From Leptolyngbya sp. SIOISBB (GTDB lineage Bacteria; Cyanobacteriota; Cyanobacteriia; Phormidesmidales; Phormidesmidaceae), in assembly GCA_010671905.1 (NCBI GenBank), contig JAAHII010000001.1, positions 5,146,001 through 5,210,000 of the forward strand: a stretch of DNA of 64,000 nt, given 5' to 3'. Position numbers and translations under genes: made by a program. The notes under the pieces are model-generated. The model was given only the letters and a program-made list of their open reading frames with translations. It was not told the DNA's origin and searched no databases. Below are positions 26,821 to 36,195 of the stretch, one piece after another. Position 1 is the first letter of the stretch. Each line of letters begins with the position of its first letter.

Positions 26821-27759
26821 ATGGCCGCTCAAGTTGAACTGCGACATCTGCGGTATTTTGCAGCGGTGGCACAAACGCTGCATTTTGGTCGCGCGGCAGA
26901 GCAGTTGGGTATTACGCAGCCTGTCCTCAGCGACCAGATTCGGCGGTTAGAAACTTTGCTAAGTGTGCAACTGCTGTATCGCACCAAGCGGGTCGTACAG
27001 CTCACCGAACCGGGACGTATTTTCTTGGCGGATGTCTCGCGATTGCTGGAGCACACAGACACTGCGATCGCGACTGTGCAACGGGCCGCTCAGGGCAAGC
27101 TCGGCAAATTAGCCATCGGGTATACCGGACCGGCTCTCTATACGGTGCTGCCAGAAATTGTGCGACGATTTCGCGATCGCTATCCCGACGTGCAACTTAA
27201 TCTGCACGAACTCTGCACGCCCGATCAAGAAGCTGCCCTGCTGGCTGGCGAACTGCACATCGGCTTTCTGCACCCTCCGCTCGCCGCTCCCTGGCAGCAA
27301 CGAGAGGTTTTGAGTGAACCAATGGTGGTTGCGTTGCCCGACAGTCATCCCCTAGCGAGCCAACCCGAGCTTTCGATTCAAGATTTATCGCAAGAGTCTT
27401 TTATCTTGTTTCCGCAGACAGTCGGGCCTAAGCTCTATGGAGAAATTATGACGCTCTGTGCGCAGGCTGGCTTTAGTCCCAAGGTGGTGCAAGAAGCCAC
27501 CCCCCAACCAACGATGATTGGCTTAGTTGCTGCAGGCATTGGCATTGCCTTCGTCTCCACATCTCTGCAAAGCATCAGCCGACCGGGGGTGGTGTACCGT
27601 TCGCTGCAAGAAGCGACCCCCATGCTGAAGCTGGCGATCGCCTGGAAAGATTCCTCTACCCAGCACCATAACCAATCAAGTGTGATATCCCCCCTAGAGC
27701 ATTTCTTGCAGGTTGTAGACGACTGGCTGCAACCAGGAAACCAGTTGCCCAATGCTTGA
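26821..27759 (+). CDS. LysR family regulator (module B)
   Basis: About 312 residues. The DNA-binding domain is VELRHLRYFAAVAQTLHFGR and VLSDQIRRLETLLSVQLLYR; the effector domain has RDRYPDVQLNLHE and VAAGIGIAFVSTSLQ. It is a paralogue of the regulator at 24417. ATG 26821 aligns with the N-terminus of that paralogue; GTG 26797 is an alternative. It probably controls the divergent propeller gene. Confidence 0.9.
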   Translation: MAAQVELRHLRYFAAVAQTLHFGRAAEQLGITQPVLSDQIRRLETLLSVQLLYRTKRVVQLTEPGRIFLADVSRLLEHTDTAIATVQRAAQGKLGKLAIGYTGPALYTVLPEIVRRFRDRYPDVQLNLHELCTPDQEAALLAGELHIGFLHPPLAAPWQQREVLSEPMVVALPDSHPLASQPELSIQDLSQESFILFPQTVGPKLYGEIMTLCAQAGFSPKVVQEATPQPTMIGLVAAGIGIAFVSTSLQSISRPGVVYRSLQEATPMLKLAIAWKDSSTQHHNQSSVISPLEHFLQVVDDWLQPGNQLPNA

Positions 27760-27811
27760 GCAAGAACTCAGTGATTCATCAGCGGTCTCTTGGAGCTATT
27801 TTTTAGGCAAA

Positions 27812-28243
27812 TCACACTGTTCCTGGTAGATCTTTTTTCAAAAAGAAACGACTATATTCCTCTGGGAAATTCGGCAGTTCGCCAAAAATGACATACCCTC
27901 GCTTTTGATAAAACTCGGGTGCTTGAAAACTGAAGGTATCCAAATATACATAACGGCAACCACGCTGCATCGCCTCTTGTTCTGCAGTGGTCAGTAGGGT
28001 ATCCCCGTAACCTTGGCCTCGACAAGATTCATGCACCCACAGCATATCGACATACAACCATTGCCAATAGGTTTCGCCCATCAAGCCGCCGACGATATGT
28101 TCATCAGCATTTCTCAAAAAAATGGCTAAGGGCTGATAATTACCATCGCTAGCTCGCTGACTATTGAAGTTGACGAGTTGCTCTGTCAGAAATTTAATTT
28201 CATCAGGTTGGGGTGCTGCCGTGATTTCGATGTTTGGTGCCGC
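27812..28243 (-). CDS. GNAT family N-acetyltransferase
   Basis: A 143-residue GNAT protein. The acetyl-CoA loop is CRGQGYGDTLL (R/Q-x-x-G-x-G), preceded by MLWVHESCRG and followed by CRYVYLDTFSFQAPEFYQKR and GYVIFGELPNFPEEY. This subfamily includes small-molecule acetyltransferases with no fixed substrate. ATG 28243 has GGAGG a few bases upstream; the frame extends further but without support. Confidence 0.88.
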   Translation of the reverse strand, partial: AAPNIEITAAPQPDEIKFLTEQLVNFNSQRASDGNYQPLAIFLRNADEHIVGGLMGETYWQWLYVDMLWVHESCRGQGYGDTLLTTAEQEAMQRGCRYVYLDTFSFQAPEFYQKRGYVIFGELPNFPEEYSRFFLKKDLPGTV

Positions 28244-28872
28244 CATTAATCCACCTCCAACTCCAGACAGGTCAGGGCATAAATATGAGAATGTCTGTAG
28301 ACATATCACTCAGTTACTGTAGGCATTGGGGCGATCGCCTGGAAAGCGCTCTTGCCAAAATCACCCCATCATTCCTCTGCTTCATACCTTGACCGCACTA
28401 GTTCAACCGTGTCCCCACTAGAGTGCTGCTTGCCAGGTATTGACGATTGGCTTCAGTCAGGGCGGTACTAAAGTGCGGCGTGAACTTGCCAATCCTTGGT
28501 GATTTAGCTGAGTGGCTAGGGGGCAAGAAACTGGAACGGGGGGATGACTGCTGCTGTGCCGTACTAGTGCCGAATGTTTTAGGAAAAGCCCTCAAGCAGT
28601 TTGAAGAGACTGCCAAACCGCCTCTATGCTTGCTTCTGATCTGGGTCGAGTTCACGCTGCTCGGCATTGAGCGTGGGGGCGTCATGCATCTAGTCCCGCT
28701 CGGCGTAAATTTGCTACCCATTCGCCCTCACCCTACATCCCTCTCCCAAGCTATCGCCCAAGGGCATTCAAGAAAGGGGGATGTAGACGCGGAGCGGCTC
28801 CCCGTAGGGTGGGAGATCAGTATCGAGACTTATGCCACCGAGTACTAGTTTGTTGAGAGGCTTGATGAAAAA
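28244..28872. other. Gene-free stretch with dispersed repeat fragments
   Basis: Reading frames exist on both strands (for example 28447-28848 plus) but neither has convincing protein character. At about 28780-28815 there is GTAGACGCGGAGCGGCTCCC followed by CGTAGGGTGGGAG, a type of dispersed repeat known in cyanobacteria. The stretch may contain an old mobile-element remnant. Confidence 0.4.
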
Positions 28873-29421
28873 ATGATGCCAGATAGTCAGTTGGTGCACC
28901 AAGTGTATGTTGATGTCTATCCTGAACTGTTTGCCAAACTCCAAGCAGCAGGCTGGACGGGGCAGATTCGGCAACAGCATGACCAGCCAAAATGGGCTAG
29001 AGAGGCGTCTTTGTTTATTCTGAACATGACCGCGCTGGATTTTATCTTGCAGTTTGAAGGCTTAAGTGTTGAAGCCCCCAGTCACATTGGCAAACCGGGT
29101 GAGTACACTAACCGCATCAGGTTTTATCCTGACCATGCTTTTGCCCACATGAAACAAAGCGCTGAGGATTACTACTTGGATGTGGAAGATATTCTAGAAG
29201 ACCCAGACGCTTTTCCGGTGGCAGAGTCAAATGGCAAGGTGTTGTTTATGACCCAGTCGGGCCGAGCGGCCTTTATTGATCAAACCCTGTGTGGCTATGC
29301 TAGAGCGCCCAATCCTTTCGTCTTGCTCAATACGTTTCTGTTTGGTGTGGATGGCGGTGGTCTGATTGAGTACAAACGTGGATATTTTGGTCAACGCATA
29401 ACCGGGCGTCCCTGGTGGTGA
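28873..29421 (+). CDS. SUKH-like (SUKH-3) domain protein
   Basis: A 182-residue protein resembling SUKH-3 immunity proteins: a helical N-terminus (YPELFAKLQAAGWTGQIRQQ), the segment ALDFILQFEGLSVEAPSHIG, a central acidic DYYLDVEDILEDPDAFPVAE and the hydrophobic SNGKVLFMTQSGRAAFIDQ. SUKH proteins often neutralise polymorphic toxins, but single genes also occur. No toxin is present nearby. It is followed 16 bases later by an uncharacterised frameshifted gene. Confidence 0.55.
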   Translation: MMPDSQLVHQVYVDVYPELFAKLQAAGWTGQIRQQHDQPKWAREASLFILNMTALDFILQFEGLSVEAPSHIGKPGEYTNRIRFYPDHAFAHMKQSAEDYYLDVEDILEDPDAFPVAESNGKVLFMTQSGRAAFIDQTLCGYARAPNPFVLLNTFLFGVDGGGLIEYKRGYFGQRITGRPWW

Positions 29422-29437
29422 AAGTCTTGCCTCACAT

Positions 29438-30459
29438 ATGACCATGAAGGACCTACACGCACTTCGCCAACAAATTGAGCAGCACCTAGAGGGGCAGCTC
29501 ATCTGGCTAGAACGTGACCATATCCATCGGCATGATGGTCTGAAGCAAGCGATTCGCTGTAGCCCGTGGGATGAGCGGGCAGTGTATGCTGAAGCCCTGT
29601 GTCAACTTTTAGGGAGCATCGACATCCGCCACCGCACCGGCGCGATTGCTGTCCTGACAGATGTCATGCCACCTTTGCGGAGCGATCGCGCCCTAGCCTG
29701 TCTCAGGCAAATACCGGCCCAGCCCCCAGCTTGGAATATTGGCTACCCCAGTTTGGAGCAAGCTGCCGCGATCGCCCTGGCGACAAAAGCGACGCCCGCT
29801 GATGAAAACACGCTGGAATGGCTGAAAAACCTGGTTGTACAGCGGCCCATGCGAACTTTTTGTGGGCGCACCTAGCTCGCTTAGATCCAGCGTGGCTGAT
29901 TCAGCAGGCGCATCACATTGAGCACAAAATGCTGGAGGTTATTGCCGCGTTGCCGCCAGCCGACCGAGCGACTTACATTGCCGCGAAAGCCCCATGGCCC
30001 TCAGAAGTCCCTATGGTACTCACTCGGGCGTTGTGGAAAACCTTTCCAACAGGGGAGGTTCAGCGTCTGCGATCGCTGATGTATCCAACTGATCAGGCAC
30101 TGTTTGTTTATCAAATCGGCAACGAATATGCGCCTGATGATCCCTTTGGGTGTGAAACCCTGAGTTTGACTCCAGCGGGTAGATTGACCTACCAGCGTCA
30201 GCAGCGCGGTCAGATTTGGCAGCAGCAAACCAACGTTGATCCGCAACTGTTAGAAACGCTCAAAGCCGCTCTGGCTGACGCTCAAGCGGCATCCGGATCG
30301 CAGCCGCGCATCCCGCCGGGTGCCAGCCGAGTGCAGATTCGGTGGGGAGACCAGACCGCCAGCGTGGATTACTTTCAAGCACAAAACCTTCCTGGCTATG
30401 CCCAGATCATTCAAATGATTGATGCCTACCTGCAAGCGTTTCGGAAAATCGAAAAGTAG
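29438..30459 (+). pseudogene. Uncharacterised protein, apparent one-base frameshift
   Basis: Two overlapping frames look like one gene of about 340 codons. The first (29438-29875) is helical, with RCSPWDERAVYAEALCQLLG and ends ...LEWLKNLVVQRP before going out of phase. The second carries on as HANFLWAHLARLDPAWLIQQ to 30459. Adding one C to the C-run at 29846-29848 joins them as VVQRPHANFLWAHL. The N-terminal part looks like an alpha-helical repeat; the C-terminal part is mixed alpha/beta. I cannot name the family. The indel may be real or a sequence error. Confidence 0.6.
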
Positions 30460-30643
30460 TTGTTAGTTTTACGACGATATGTGGATAATTCGGGAGGAAT
30501 TGCCCACTGGGCATTGGCGATTCTTTTCAGATCAATCAGCAGATGGATTAGCACCATCCAAACTCTGGAAGTCTCTAACCAGTCAGACTTCTATATCTGC
30601 ACTCAGAACTCTAAATTCTGATTAGTGACAAGAGAACACTGTT

Positions 30644-32389
30644 TTAACCTGGCGGTAGTTCAGGACTAGAAAGCGGCGCTTCTGGCTCTACATAAGCCTC
30701 TGGCTCTACAGAATCAGCGGACTCTGGAGCGGGAGAAGTGGGCGCTTCACTCGTCGTTCCCGATTCTGGAGTGTTACTAGTATTGGGTTCTGCAGGAAAG
30801 CCGCTGCCTACTGGACTCACGGGCTGGTTCATTTCTTCATGAACTCGACCGGCCACCCGACGCACTAATTCGTTAGCTCGACCATCATTAAAGGGGCGAT
30901 CGACTAAAACACTTATAAGATACCGATTGCCATTTTCCGTATCCACTAGGGCGACATCTCCTAGTAAAGTCCCGATGTCACCGGTTTTGTTATAAGTCAG
31001 GGCTGAGTCATCCGCTAACCCATCGGGAATTAAGGAACGATTATAGGTGCGCTGCATAATACTCAATAGGCGATCGCGCGATCGCCGACTCAACAGATCA
31101 CCCTGATCAACTAACGTCATCACCCGCACTAAATCAGCCGAACTCGTTGTATTGGTCCCATCTAAATCGGGTAACAAATTACGGAGGGTAGTTGCTGACA
31201 ACCCCCAAGCAGTAAATTGCTGATTGAGTGCTTCAACCCCGCCAAGCAGTTCAATAATTAAGTTGGTGGCGGTGTTGTCACTGTTCACAATCATGGCAGT
31301 TGCCGCTTCTAAAGCGGTGAACTGGCTCCCAATTTCTTGGGTTTGGAAATCACCAGAGCCCCCTGCCAGTAAATCTTCGCGCAGGGTAACGGCCGCATCT
31401 AATCGCACTGTCCCAGCATCCACCGCTTGCAAAAAAGCGACCAAAATTGGCACCTTAATGGTGCTAGCCGCAGCAATGGGTTCCGTGCCATTGAGATCGA
31501 TATAGTTGCCGCTATCCAGATCATAGAAAAAGACGGACTGCGTTAGCCCTGGCGTCATGGTCTCCAAGGCCACCAAGTCAGTTTCAACAGAAACTAATTC
31601 ATTAGCTAGCAACAAGGGTTGGCTGAGGGGTTCTCGATTGGTGTCCGAACGAGCGGTCGTTTCTATAGTGGTGGGATTCGTGGTCTCGGTACGGGCCGCT
31701 TGGTCACTAGAGTTCAACGAAGACAGCACAGTACCGACAATCGCGGCGATCCCCGTGCCCAAAATCAGCAAGCGAATACCGTATAGCACCGGCTGCGGAG
31801 TCTTACGGGCAGCGCGACGAGGCTTGAGCTTACGAACTTTGGCCCCCTCTGCCGTGTAAGGAGCAGAACTGGTTCCAGCCGATGACCGTTGCAGCGGGGT
31901 GACCTTATTCCGAGTCCCTGGTGGGGTCCCCCGCCGCGATCGCATGGGCCTAGCTGATTTCGTTGGCGTTCCCTGAGGGCGAGGCGTTGTTGTGGGGACG
32001 TCTGCTGAATATGAGGGGTAAGTATTCGCTGAACTGGGCTGCCCAATGCCCGACTTTTGCCCTGACATGGACGTTGAGGGCATTGGGGTCTGAATGCGAG
32101 GAGAAGTATTATGCCGCGTCGAGGCTGTAGCGGGTCTTGACGATGGCGACTTAGGACGAGACCGGGACGATTCGCCCGTCGACTGAATCCACTGACGCCA
32201 GCGATTGCGAGCGTTGCGCTGACGCCGTCGACTACTGCGCGATGTCGTGGCAGTACCGCCACCCGGTGCCGTTAACGGAGGAGGCGTCGGGGGCACAACT
32301 TGGCCATTGGGAGAACCCGAGGTGACCGGAGGTTCATAACGCCGAAAGGGAGCCTGGCCATTGTTGGACGGAGAGTTATTGTCTGCCAT
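30644..32389 (-). CDS. Membrane-anchored class A beta-lactamase-like serine hydrolase
   Basis: A 581-residue protein. The first 195 residues are basic and Pro/Ser/Arg-rich, followed by a single transmembrane helix (LYGIRLLILGTGIAAIVGTV). The periplasmic domain has all three class A motifs: SxxK in AAASTIKVPIL, SDN in VNSDNTATN and KTG in YNKTGDIGT. A Pro/Glu-rich tail follows. It could hydrolyse beta-lactams or act on peptidoglycan peptides; the long anchored N-terminus suggests a resident cell-wall enzyme. A conserved class A Glu of the omega loop is not obvious. Confidence 0.85.
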   Translation of the reverse strand: MADNNSPSNNGQAPFRRYEPPVTSGSPNGQVVPPTPPPLTAPGGGTATTSRSSRRRQRNARNRWRQWIQSTGESSRSRPKSPSSRPATASTRHNTSPRIQTPMPSTSMSGQKSGIGQPSSANTYPSYSADVPTTTPRPQGTPTKSARPMRSRRGTPPGTRNKVTPLQRSSAGTSSAPYTAEGAKVRKLKPRRAARKTPQPVLYGIRLLILGTGIAAIVGTVLSSLNSSDQAARTETTNPTTIETTARSDTNREPLSQPLLLANELVSVETDLVALETMTPGLTQSVFFYDLDSGNYIDLNGTEPIAAASTIKVPILVAFLQAVDAGTVRLDAAVTLREDLLAGGSGDFQTQEIGSQFTALEAATAMIVNSDNTATNLIIELLGGVEALNQQFTAWGLSATTLRNLLPDLDGTNTTSSADLVRVMTLVDQGDLLSRRSRDRLLSIMQRTYNRSLIPDGLADDSALTYNKTGDIGTLLGDVALVDTENGNRYLISVLVDRPFNDGRANELVRRVAGRVHEEMNQPVSPVGSGFPAEPNTSNTPESGTTSEAPTSPAPESADSVEPEAYVEPEAPLSSPELPPG

Positions 32390-32409
32390 GATGCTTCGTT
32401 GGTATTACC

Positions 32410-33225
32410 CTAGCCCTGCGGCGTATCCTGCGAATCAAACTCAGGAATTGAGGAAGGCAAATGCTCGACCTGGGTCAATGCCCACTCGGTCTGCCGCAAA
32501 ATCCCCCTAAGCATAGCCAACTCTTGGGAAGTCGGTGTAGCTCGCACAAAGAAACGCCGCAACTTTTCCATCCGGCTTGCCGCCGTGTGGGGATAAAGAT
32601 AGCCGATCTTTAACAAAACGGCTTCTAAATGTTGATGAAAACCCTCTAATTGTTCAAGTGATGCCGTTTCTCCCACCATCTGAGGCGGGGGGGGCTGGGC
32701 ACTGGACATTGTCCGGGGAGCAACCGCTCGGGCTAACTCATAGCAGCACACCGCGATCGCCTGAGCCAAGTTTAAAGAGGTATAACTGGCATCACTCGGA
32801 ATGCGGACAAACCGCTGAGCGTAGTTCAATTCTTCATTACTGAGGCCCCGGTCTTCTGGGCCAAAGATCAACGCCGCTGAGGCCGAGGCCCCACCAGCTT
32901 CAGGTGACAATAGCCAGGGAAGAGCGGCTTCAGGCATTTCCATCGCCGTGTTTAAGGCGCGATCACGGCCTGTGGTGGCGATTGCGCGCGTGCAGTCAGT
33001 CAGGGCCTCAGGCAACGTTGAGACCGTAGTCGCGTGGGCTAAAAGTTCCCCCGCATGCACTGCCATCCGCCGCGCCTCTTCCCCCTTGGGATCACAATGG
33101 GGATTGACCAATACCAAGTGCGACAATCCCATATTGGCCATGACTCGAGCCGCAGCTCCTACATTCAATGCTCCAGCGGGTTCCACCAAAATAATGCGAA
33201 TGTGCTGCAACCGGGGGTGAACCAT
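32410..33225 (-). CDS. TrmJ-like SpoU-family RNA 2'-O-methyltransferase
   Basis: A 271-residue SPOUT methyltransferase. Motif 1 is EPAGALNVGAAARVMANMGL, motif 2 ALIFGPEDRGLSNEEL, and motif 3 YTSLNLAQAIAVCCYELARA, forming the trefoil-knot SAM site. TrmJ enzymes modify position 32 of tRNAs. The C-terminal helical extension (HLEAVLLKIGYLYPHTAASR) also matches the TrmJ group. It lies 20 bases upstream of the beta-lactamase-like gene on the same strand. Confidence 0.9.
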   Translation of the reverse strand: MVHPRLQHIRIILVEPAGALNVGAAARVMANMGLSHLVLVNPHCDPKGEEARRMAVHAGELLAHATTVSTLPEALTDCTRAIATTGRDRALNTAMEMPEAALPWLLSPEAGGASASAALIFGPEDRGLSNEELNYAQRFVRIPSDASYTSLNLAQAIAVCCYELARAVAPRTMSSAQPPPPQMVGETASLEQLEGFHQHLEAVLLKIGYLYPHTAASRMEKLRRFFVRATPTSQELAMLRGILRQTEWALTQVEHLPSSIPEFDSQDTPQG

Positions 33226-33338
33226 AACACCTGCTCAAGGGCATAAATCCAGAAGGCGATTATAGAACCTGCCTTGAAGGATCGCTAGCGGGTGATGGTC
33301 AGTGTGCTCAGCTCACCCCAATATGACTAGCCGTGACT

Positions 33339-34061
33339 TTAGTAACGGATTTGCAAGGTCACAGTCGCATTCACAGTTTGTTCGCCGCCGATCACGGGGG
33401 TCGTGGCAGCAGCGGCATCAGAAAATTGTGCCAATCGAGCTTCGGGCAGCGGTATGGGTGGCACTGCACCGTTAATCTGAATGCCGACGATTTCTTCGGA
33501 CTGGAAATTCAGAGTACCGAGAACGGTTTGGGCCTGTCTTTGGGCATCCGCGACAGCATTCCTCAGCGCGACATCACGAGCCGTGGCGATCGCCTCATCA
33601 CGAGCTCGAAAGCTGACGCCTTGAATCCGGGTAGCACCGGCCATCACAGCCTCATCTAATAAAGCACCCACCGTGTCAATGGGGACTTCAAAACTGACCG
33701 TGTTGGTGGCGATGTATCCCGTCAAGGTTCGCTGATCATCGAAATGACGATATTGCGGATTCAGGCGAATGCCAGTCGTTTGTAGTCGATCAACGTTGCG
33801 ATCGCGAAGCAACTCAACGACCTCAGTGGATTGACGGGCGGCTTCTGCCTGAGCCGCTTCTGCCGTTGCAGCCTCGACTTCGACACCCAAATTCACTTGG
33901 GCCAAAGTGGTCTGAATTTGCTCTTGTCCTTGACCGGTAACCGTTAATACTCTCATTGTTGCTTCTTGGGCGATCGCGGGTGACATCGCCAGTGGCCCCA
34001 TTGCCCCCATCCCGGTGAATAATGCCCAACTCAAGCAGGCGGCCGAAAATACTTTCCTCAC
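33339..34061 (-). CDS. SIMPL domain (DUF541) exported protein
   Basis: 240 residues with a signal peptide (SWALFTGMGAMGPLAMSPAI). The mature part is a SIMPL/DUF541 domain: LTVTGQGQEQIQTTLAQVNL, then VDRLQTTGIRLNPQYRHFDD and LTGYIATNTVSFEVPIDTVG, ending VNATVTLQIRY. This periplasmic or outer-membrane family is linked to oxidative-stress protection in some bacteria. It stands alone. Confidence 0.9.
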   Translation of the reverse strand: MRKVFSAACLSWALFTGMGAMGPLAMSPAIAQEATMRVLTVTGQGQEQIQTTLAQVNLGVEVEAATAEAAQAEAARQSTEVVELLRDRNVDRLQTTGIRLNPQYRHFDDQRTLTGYIATNTVSFEVPIDTVGALLDEAVMAGATRIQGVSFRARDEAIATARDVALRNAVADAQRQAQTVLGTLNFQSEEIVGIQINGAVPPIPLPEARLAQFSDAAAATTPVIGGEQTVNATVTLQIRY

Positions 34062-34155
34062 GATTCACACTTCCACTAACATCATGTTCCTAGAGTGCCA
34101 GAGAGAAAGATTGAAATCGGCAGTGTTGCGGTTTTAGCAACGCCGCCGCCCGTAA

Positions 34156-34389
34156 TTACTCCTCCGATTCTGCCTTGGTCGCCGTCTGCACCTCAAAGAC
34201 CAGGTCGTCAATGGTCACCACATCGCCAGCAAACAGTTTGCGTCCCCGTCGCAGTTCCATTTCGCCGTTGACTTCAACCTCGCCATTTTGAATCAGTTGT
34301 TTGGCCTGTCCGCCAGACTGGACTACCTGTTGCCACTTCAAAAACTGATCTAATTTGATAAAAGGCTCGCCTGTTGACGTCACGCCCAT
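34156..34389 (-). CDS. S4 / YbcJ-like RNA-binding protein
   Basis: A 77-residue S4-domain protein: FIKLDQFLKWQQVVQSGGQA, then KQLIQNGEVEVNGEMELRRG and RKLFAGDVVTIDD. YbcJ-like proteins are small ribosome- or RNA-binding factors. Full family length; no operon partner. Confidence 0.88.
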   Translation of the reverse strand: MGVTSTGEPFIKLDQFLKWQQVVQSGGQAKQLIQNGEVEVNGEMELRRGRKLFAGDVVTIDDLVFEVQTATKAESEE

Positions 34390-34565
34390 AGCCGCTAATT
34401 ACCTAAATCACCCCCTTAGTGTAGGGGCGGATGATGGCGCGATCGCAGACAAGCGCGCACTTATGTAACGGATGTTGTCAGCCGCCTTGGGGGATCACGC
34501 TTGGCGGCGTAGGGTAACAAGGTTGACTATATTTACCCGCATCAACCGCAAGTTGAGAGAGTGCC

Positions 34566-35036
34566 ATGACCATTGCCGTTTGGCGAGACGAGTATCATAC
34601 CGGTCACCCAGAGATTGACCAACAGCATCAGCAGTTGTTTCAGCTCGTCAATCAAATTCATCACTTAACGCAAAGCGAACAACCTGATCACGCAGCCATC
34701 TACTCACAGCTCAATGAATTTGCCAGTTGTGCTATCACTCACTTCGACTTAGAAGAAGCGCTCATGGCACAACATGGTTATCCGAATTTTGCGGTGCATT
34801 GTCAAACTCACCGAGCCTTGGTCAATAAAGTCCAAACGCTATTAACCAAGTTTGACCAAACCGCAGAAACCCAAGTAGCGGTCGTCACCGAGGTCCTGGC
34901 TGATTGGATGGTGCATCACATTCGTGGCGAAGATCGGCAAATGATTCGCTTCTTTCAAGCGAGCAACGCTGTCGAGATCAGTGGCTCACTGATCTCGACA
35001 GGCATTGAGAGGATAGCTGAGCTTTCGCAAGCCTGA
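34566..35036 (+). CDS. Bacteriohemerythrin
   Basis: A 156-residue hemerythrin. Iron ligands are seen in the expected order: H in YHTGHPEIDQQH (HPxxDxxH), HFDLEE, HxxxH in HCQTH, and HxxxxD in HHIRGEDRQM. The diiron site binds O2 reversibly, so the protein is likely an oxygen sensor, carrier or store in the cytoplasm. The length is slightly above the family average owing to a 20-residue C-terminal tail. It is monocistronic. Confidence 0.92.
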   Translation: MTIAVWRDEYHTGHPEIDQQHQQLFQLVNQIHHLTQSEQPDHAAIYSQLNEFASCAITHFDLEEALMAQHGYPNFAVHCQTHRALVNKVQTLLTKFDQTAETQVAVVTEVLADWMVHHIRGEDRQMIRFFQASNAVEISGSLISTGIERIAELSQA

Positions 35037-35345
35037 CTCTTATCCCTAGCTTTAATCGACTCGCGCAATCCTGATACACACTGTCATCCGCATATGACAA
35101 AAGCGCTGAGTTGCAGAGGTGCATGCTCGTAAACTCGCGCAACTTAATGCTTTTACAGCCGCCAAAAACCATACCGAACCGATCTCGGAGCTGATCTAGA
35201 CAGGCGTTCATGTCCTCAAGGGCAGCTGAAGTTCTCTTGAGGACAGCGGTTTGAGAAACGTGTATGACCTGACTAACAGATGAAATTCAGGATTATTCGG
35301 AAGCCGCTTAGTTTATGCAACTCCAGTGTGCGGCCCATCTAAGGA

Positions 35346-35663
35346 CTAGAGAGGATTGCTCTTGAGGCGATCGCCACTGTCACGTCGGCTACCGCCACCA
35401 TTACCCTCATTGCGAGGACGAGCCTTATTCACCCGCAATTCACGTCCCAACCACTCAGCCCCATCGAGCTCTGAGATCGCATTATCTTCATGGGCTTCAT
35501 CGGCCATTTCGACAAAGGCAAACCCACGCTTGCGGCCGCTTTCACGATCAGTGGGCAAGCTAATCCGCTTGACTTCACCGTACTCGGCAAACACCTCGCG
35601 TAGATCATCCTCCCCCGCTTGAAATGACAAATTACCGATGTAAATAGTCACAGTACTCTCCAA
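35346..35663 (-). CDS. Cyanobacterial RRM-type RNA-binding protein (Rbp)
   Basis: A 105-residue Rbp protein with a single RRM: RNP2 IYIGNL and RNP1 RKRGFAFVEM, followed by a glycine/arginine-rich tail (NEGNGGGSRRDSG). Such proteins are common in cyanobacteria, are often induced by cold and help target mRNAs to membranes. The upstream 500-base gap may contain a long leader. Confidence 0.92.
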   Translation of the reverse strand: MESTVTIYIGNLSFQAGEDDLREVFAEYGEVKRISLPTDRESGRKRGFAFVEMADEAHEDNAISELDGAEWLGRELRVNKARPRNEGNGGGSRRDSGDRLKSNPL

Positions 35664-36195
35664 ACGAACCTAAATCAGACCGATATCTCATCTATCTGTT
35701 CATGGAAAAACCGCTTCAGAAAGAAAGTTTGAGATACATTGCCGCGATCATAGCCGATTCAAACTTGAACCTTAGTAGTCCATCTCACATGTGTTCAATC
35801 CCTTGACGACATCAAGCTGAATTCACAGACAAGACAACTTTCACCCAGTCCACGCAAGCCTTACCCAGCAGGGGTCAGAAGCATAGTCGCAAAGTGTTAA
35901 GAATTGTGCTGCTCGATATTTTTGATGCCATAAAATGAATTCCTAAATGTCAGGGAATGTCGAGATTTCCAGGGAATCTTCGACTCTTTAAGAGGCTGAT
36001 CTCACAGCTGTTCAAAGGGTGAGAATTGTCTAGACCTCACTTGGTCGCAACACGACCCATTTTGATCCACTAGATTCTGGATTCACGAGTAGTCATTTGT
36101 CGGGGCAAGAGTTTGAAGGCGCAAACCCCTATGGCACAATATAGGTTCAGTTTTGAAAGCCTGTTCCAAAGAATTTGTAAGAGAGTTATTTGCTT
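35664..36195. other. Intergenic region between rbp and chlI
   Basis: No gene is visible in about 530 bases. It must hold the promoters of the divergent rbp and chlI genes and, by analogy, a long rbp leader. I see no strong terminator or riboswitch-like fold. Confidence 0.4.

Noticed and set aside
28398-28848. Overlapping frames on both strands
   Set aside because: Neither shows family motifs or a convincing ribosome site, and repeat-like DNA lies in the region.
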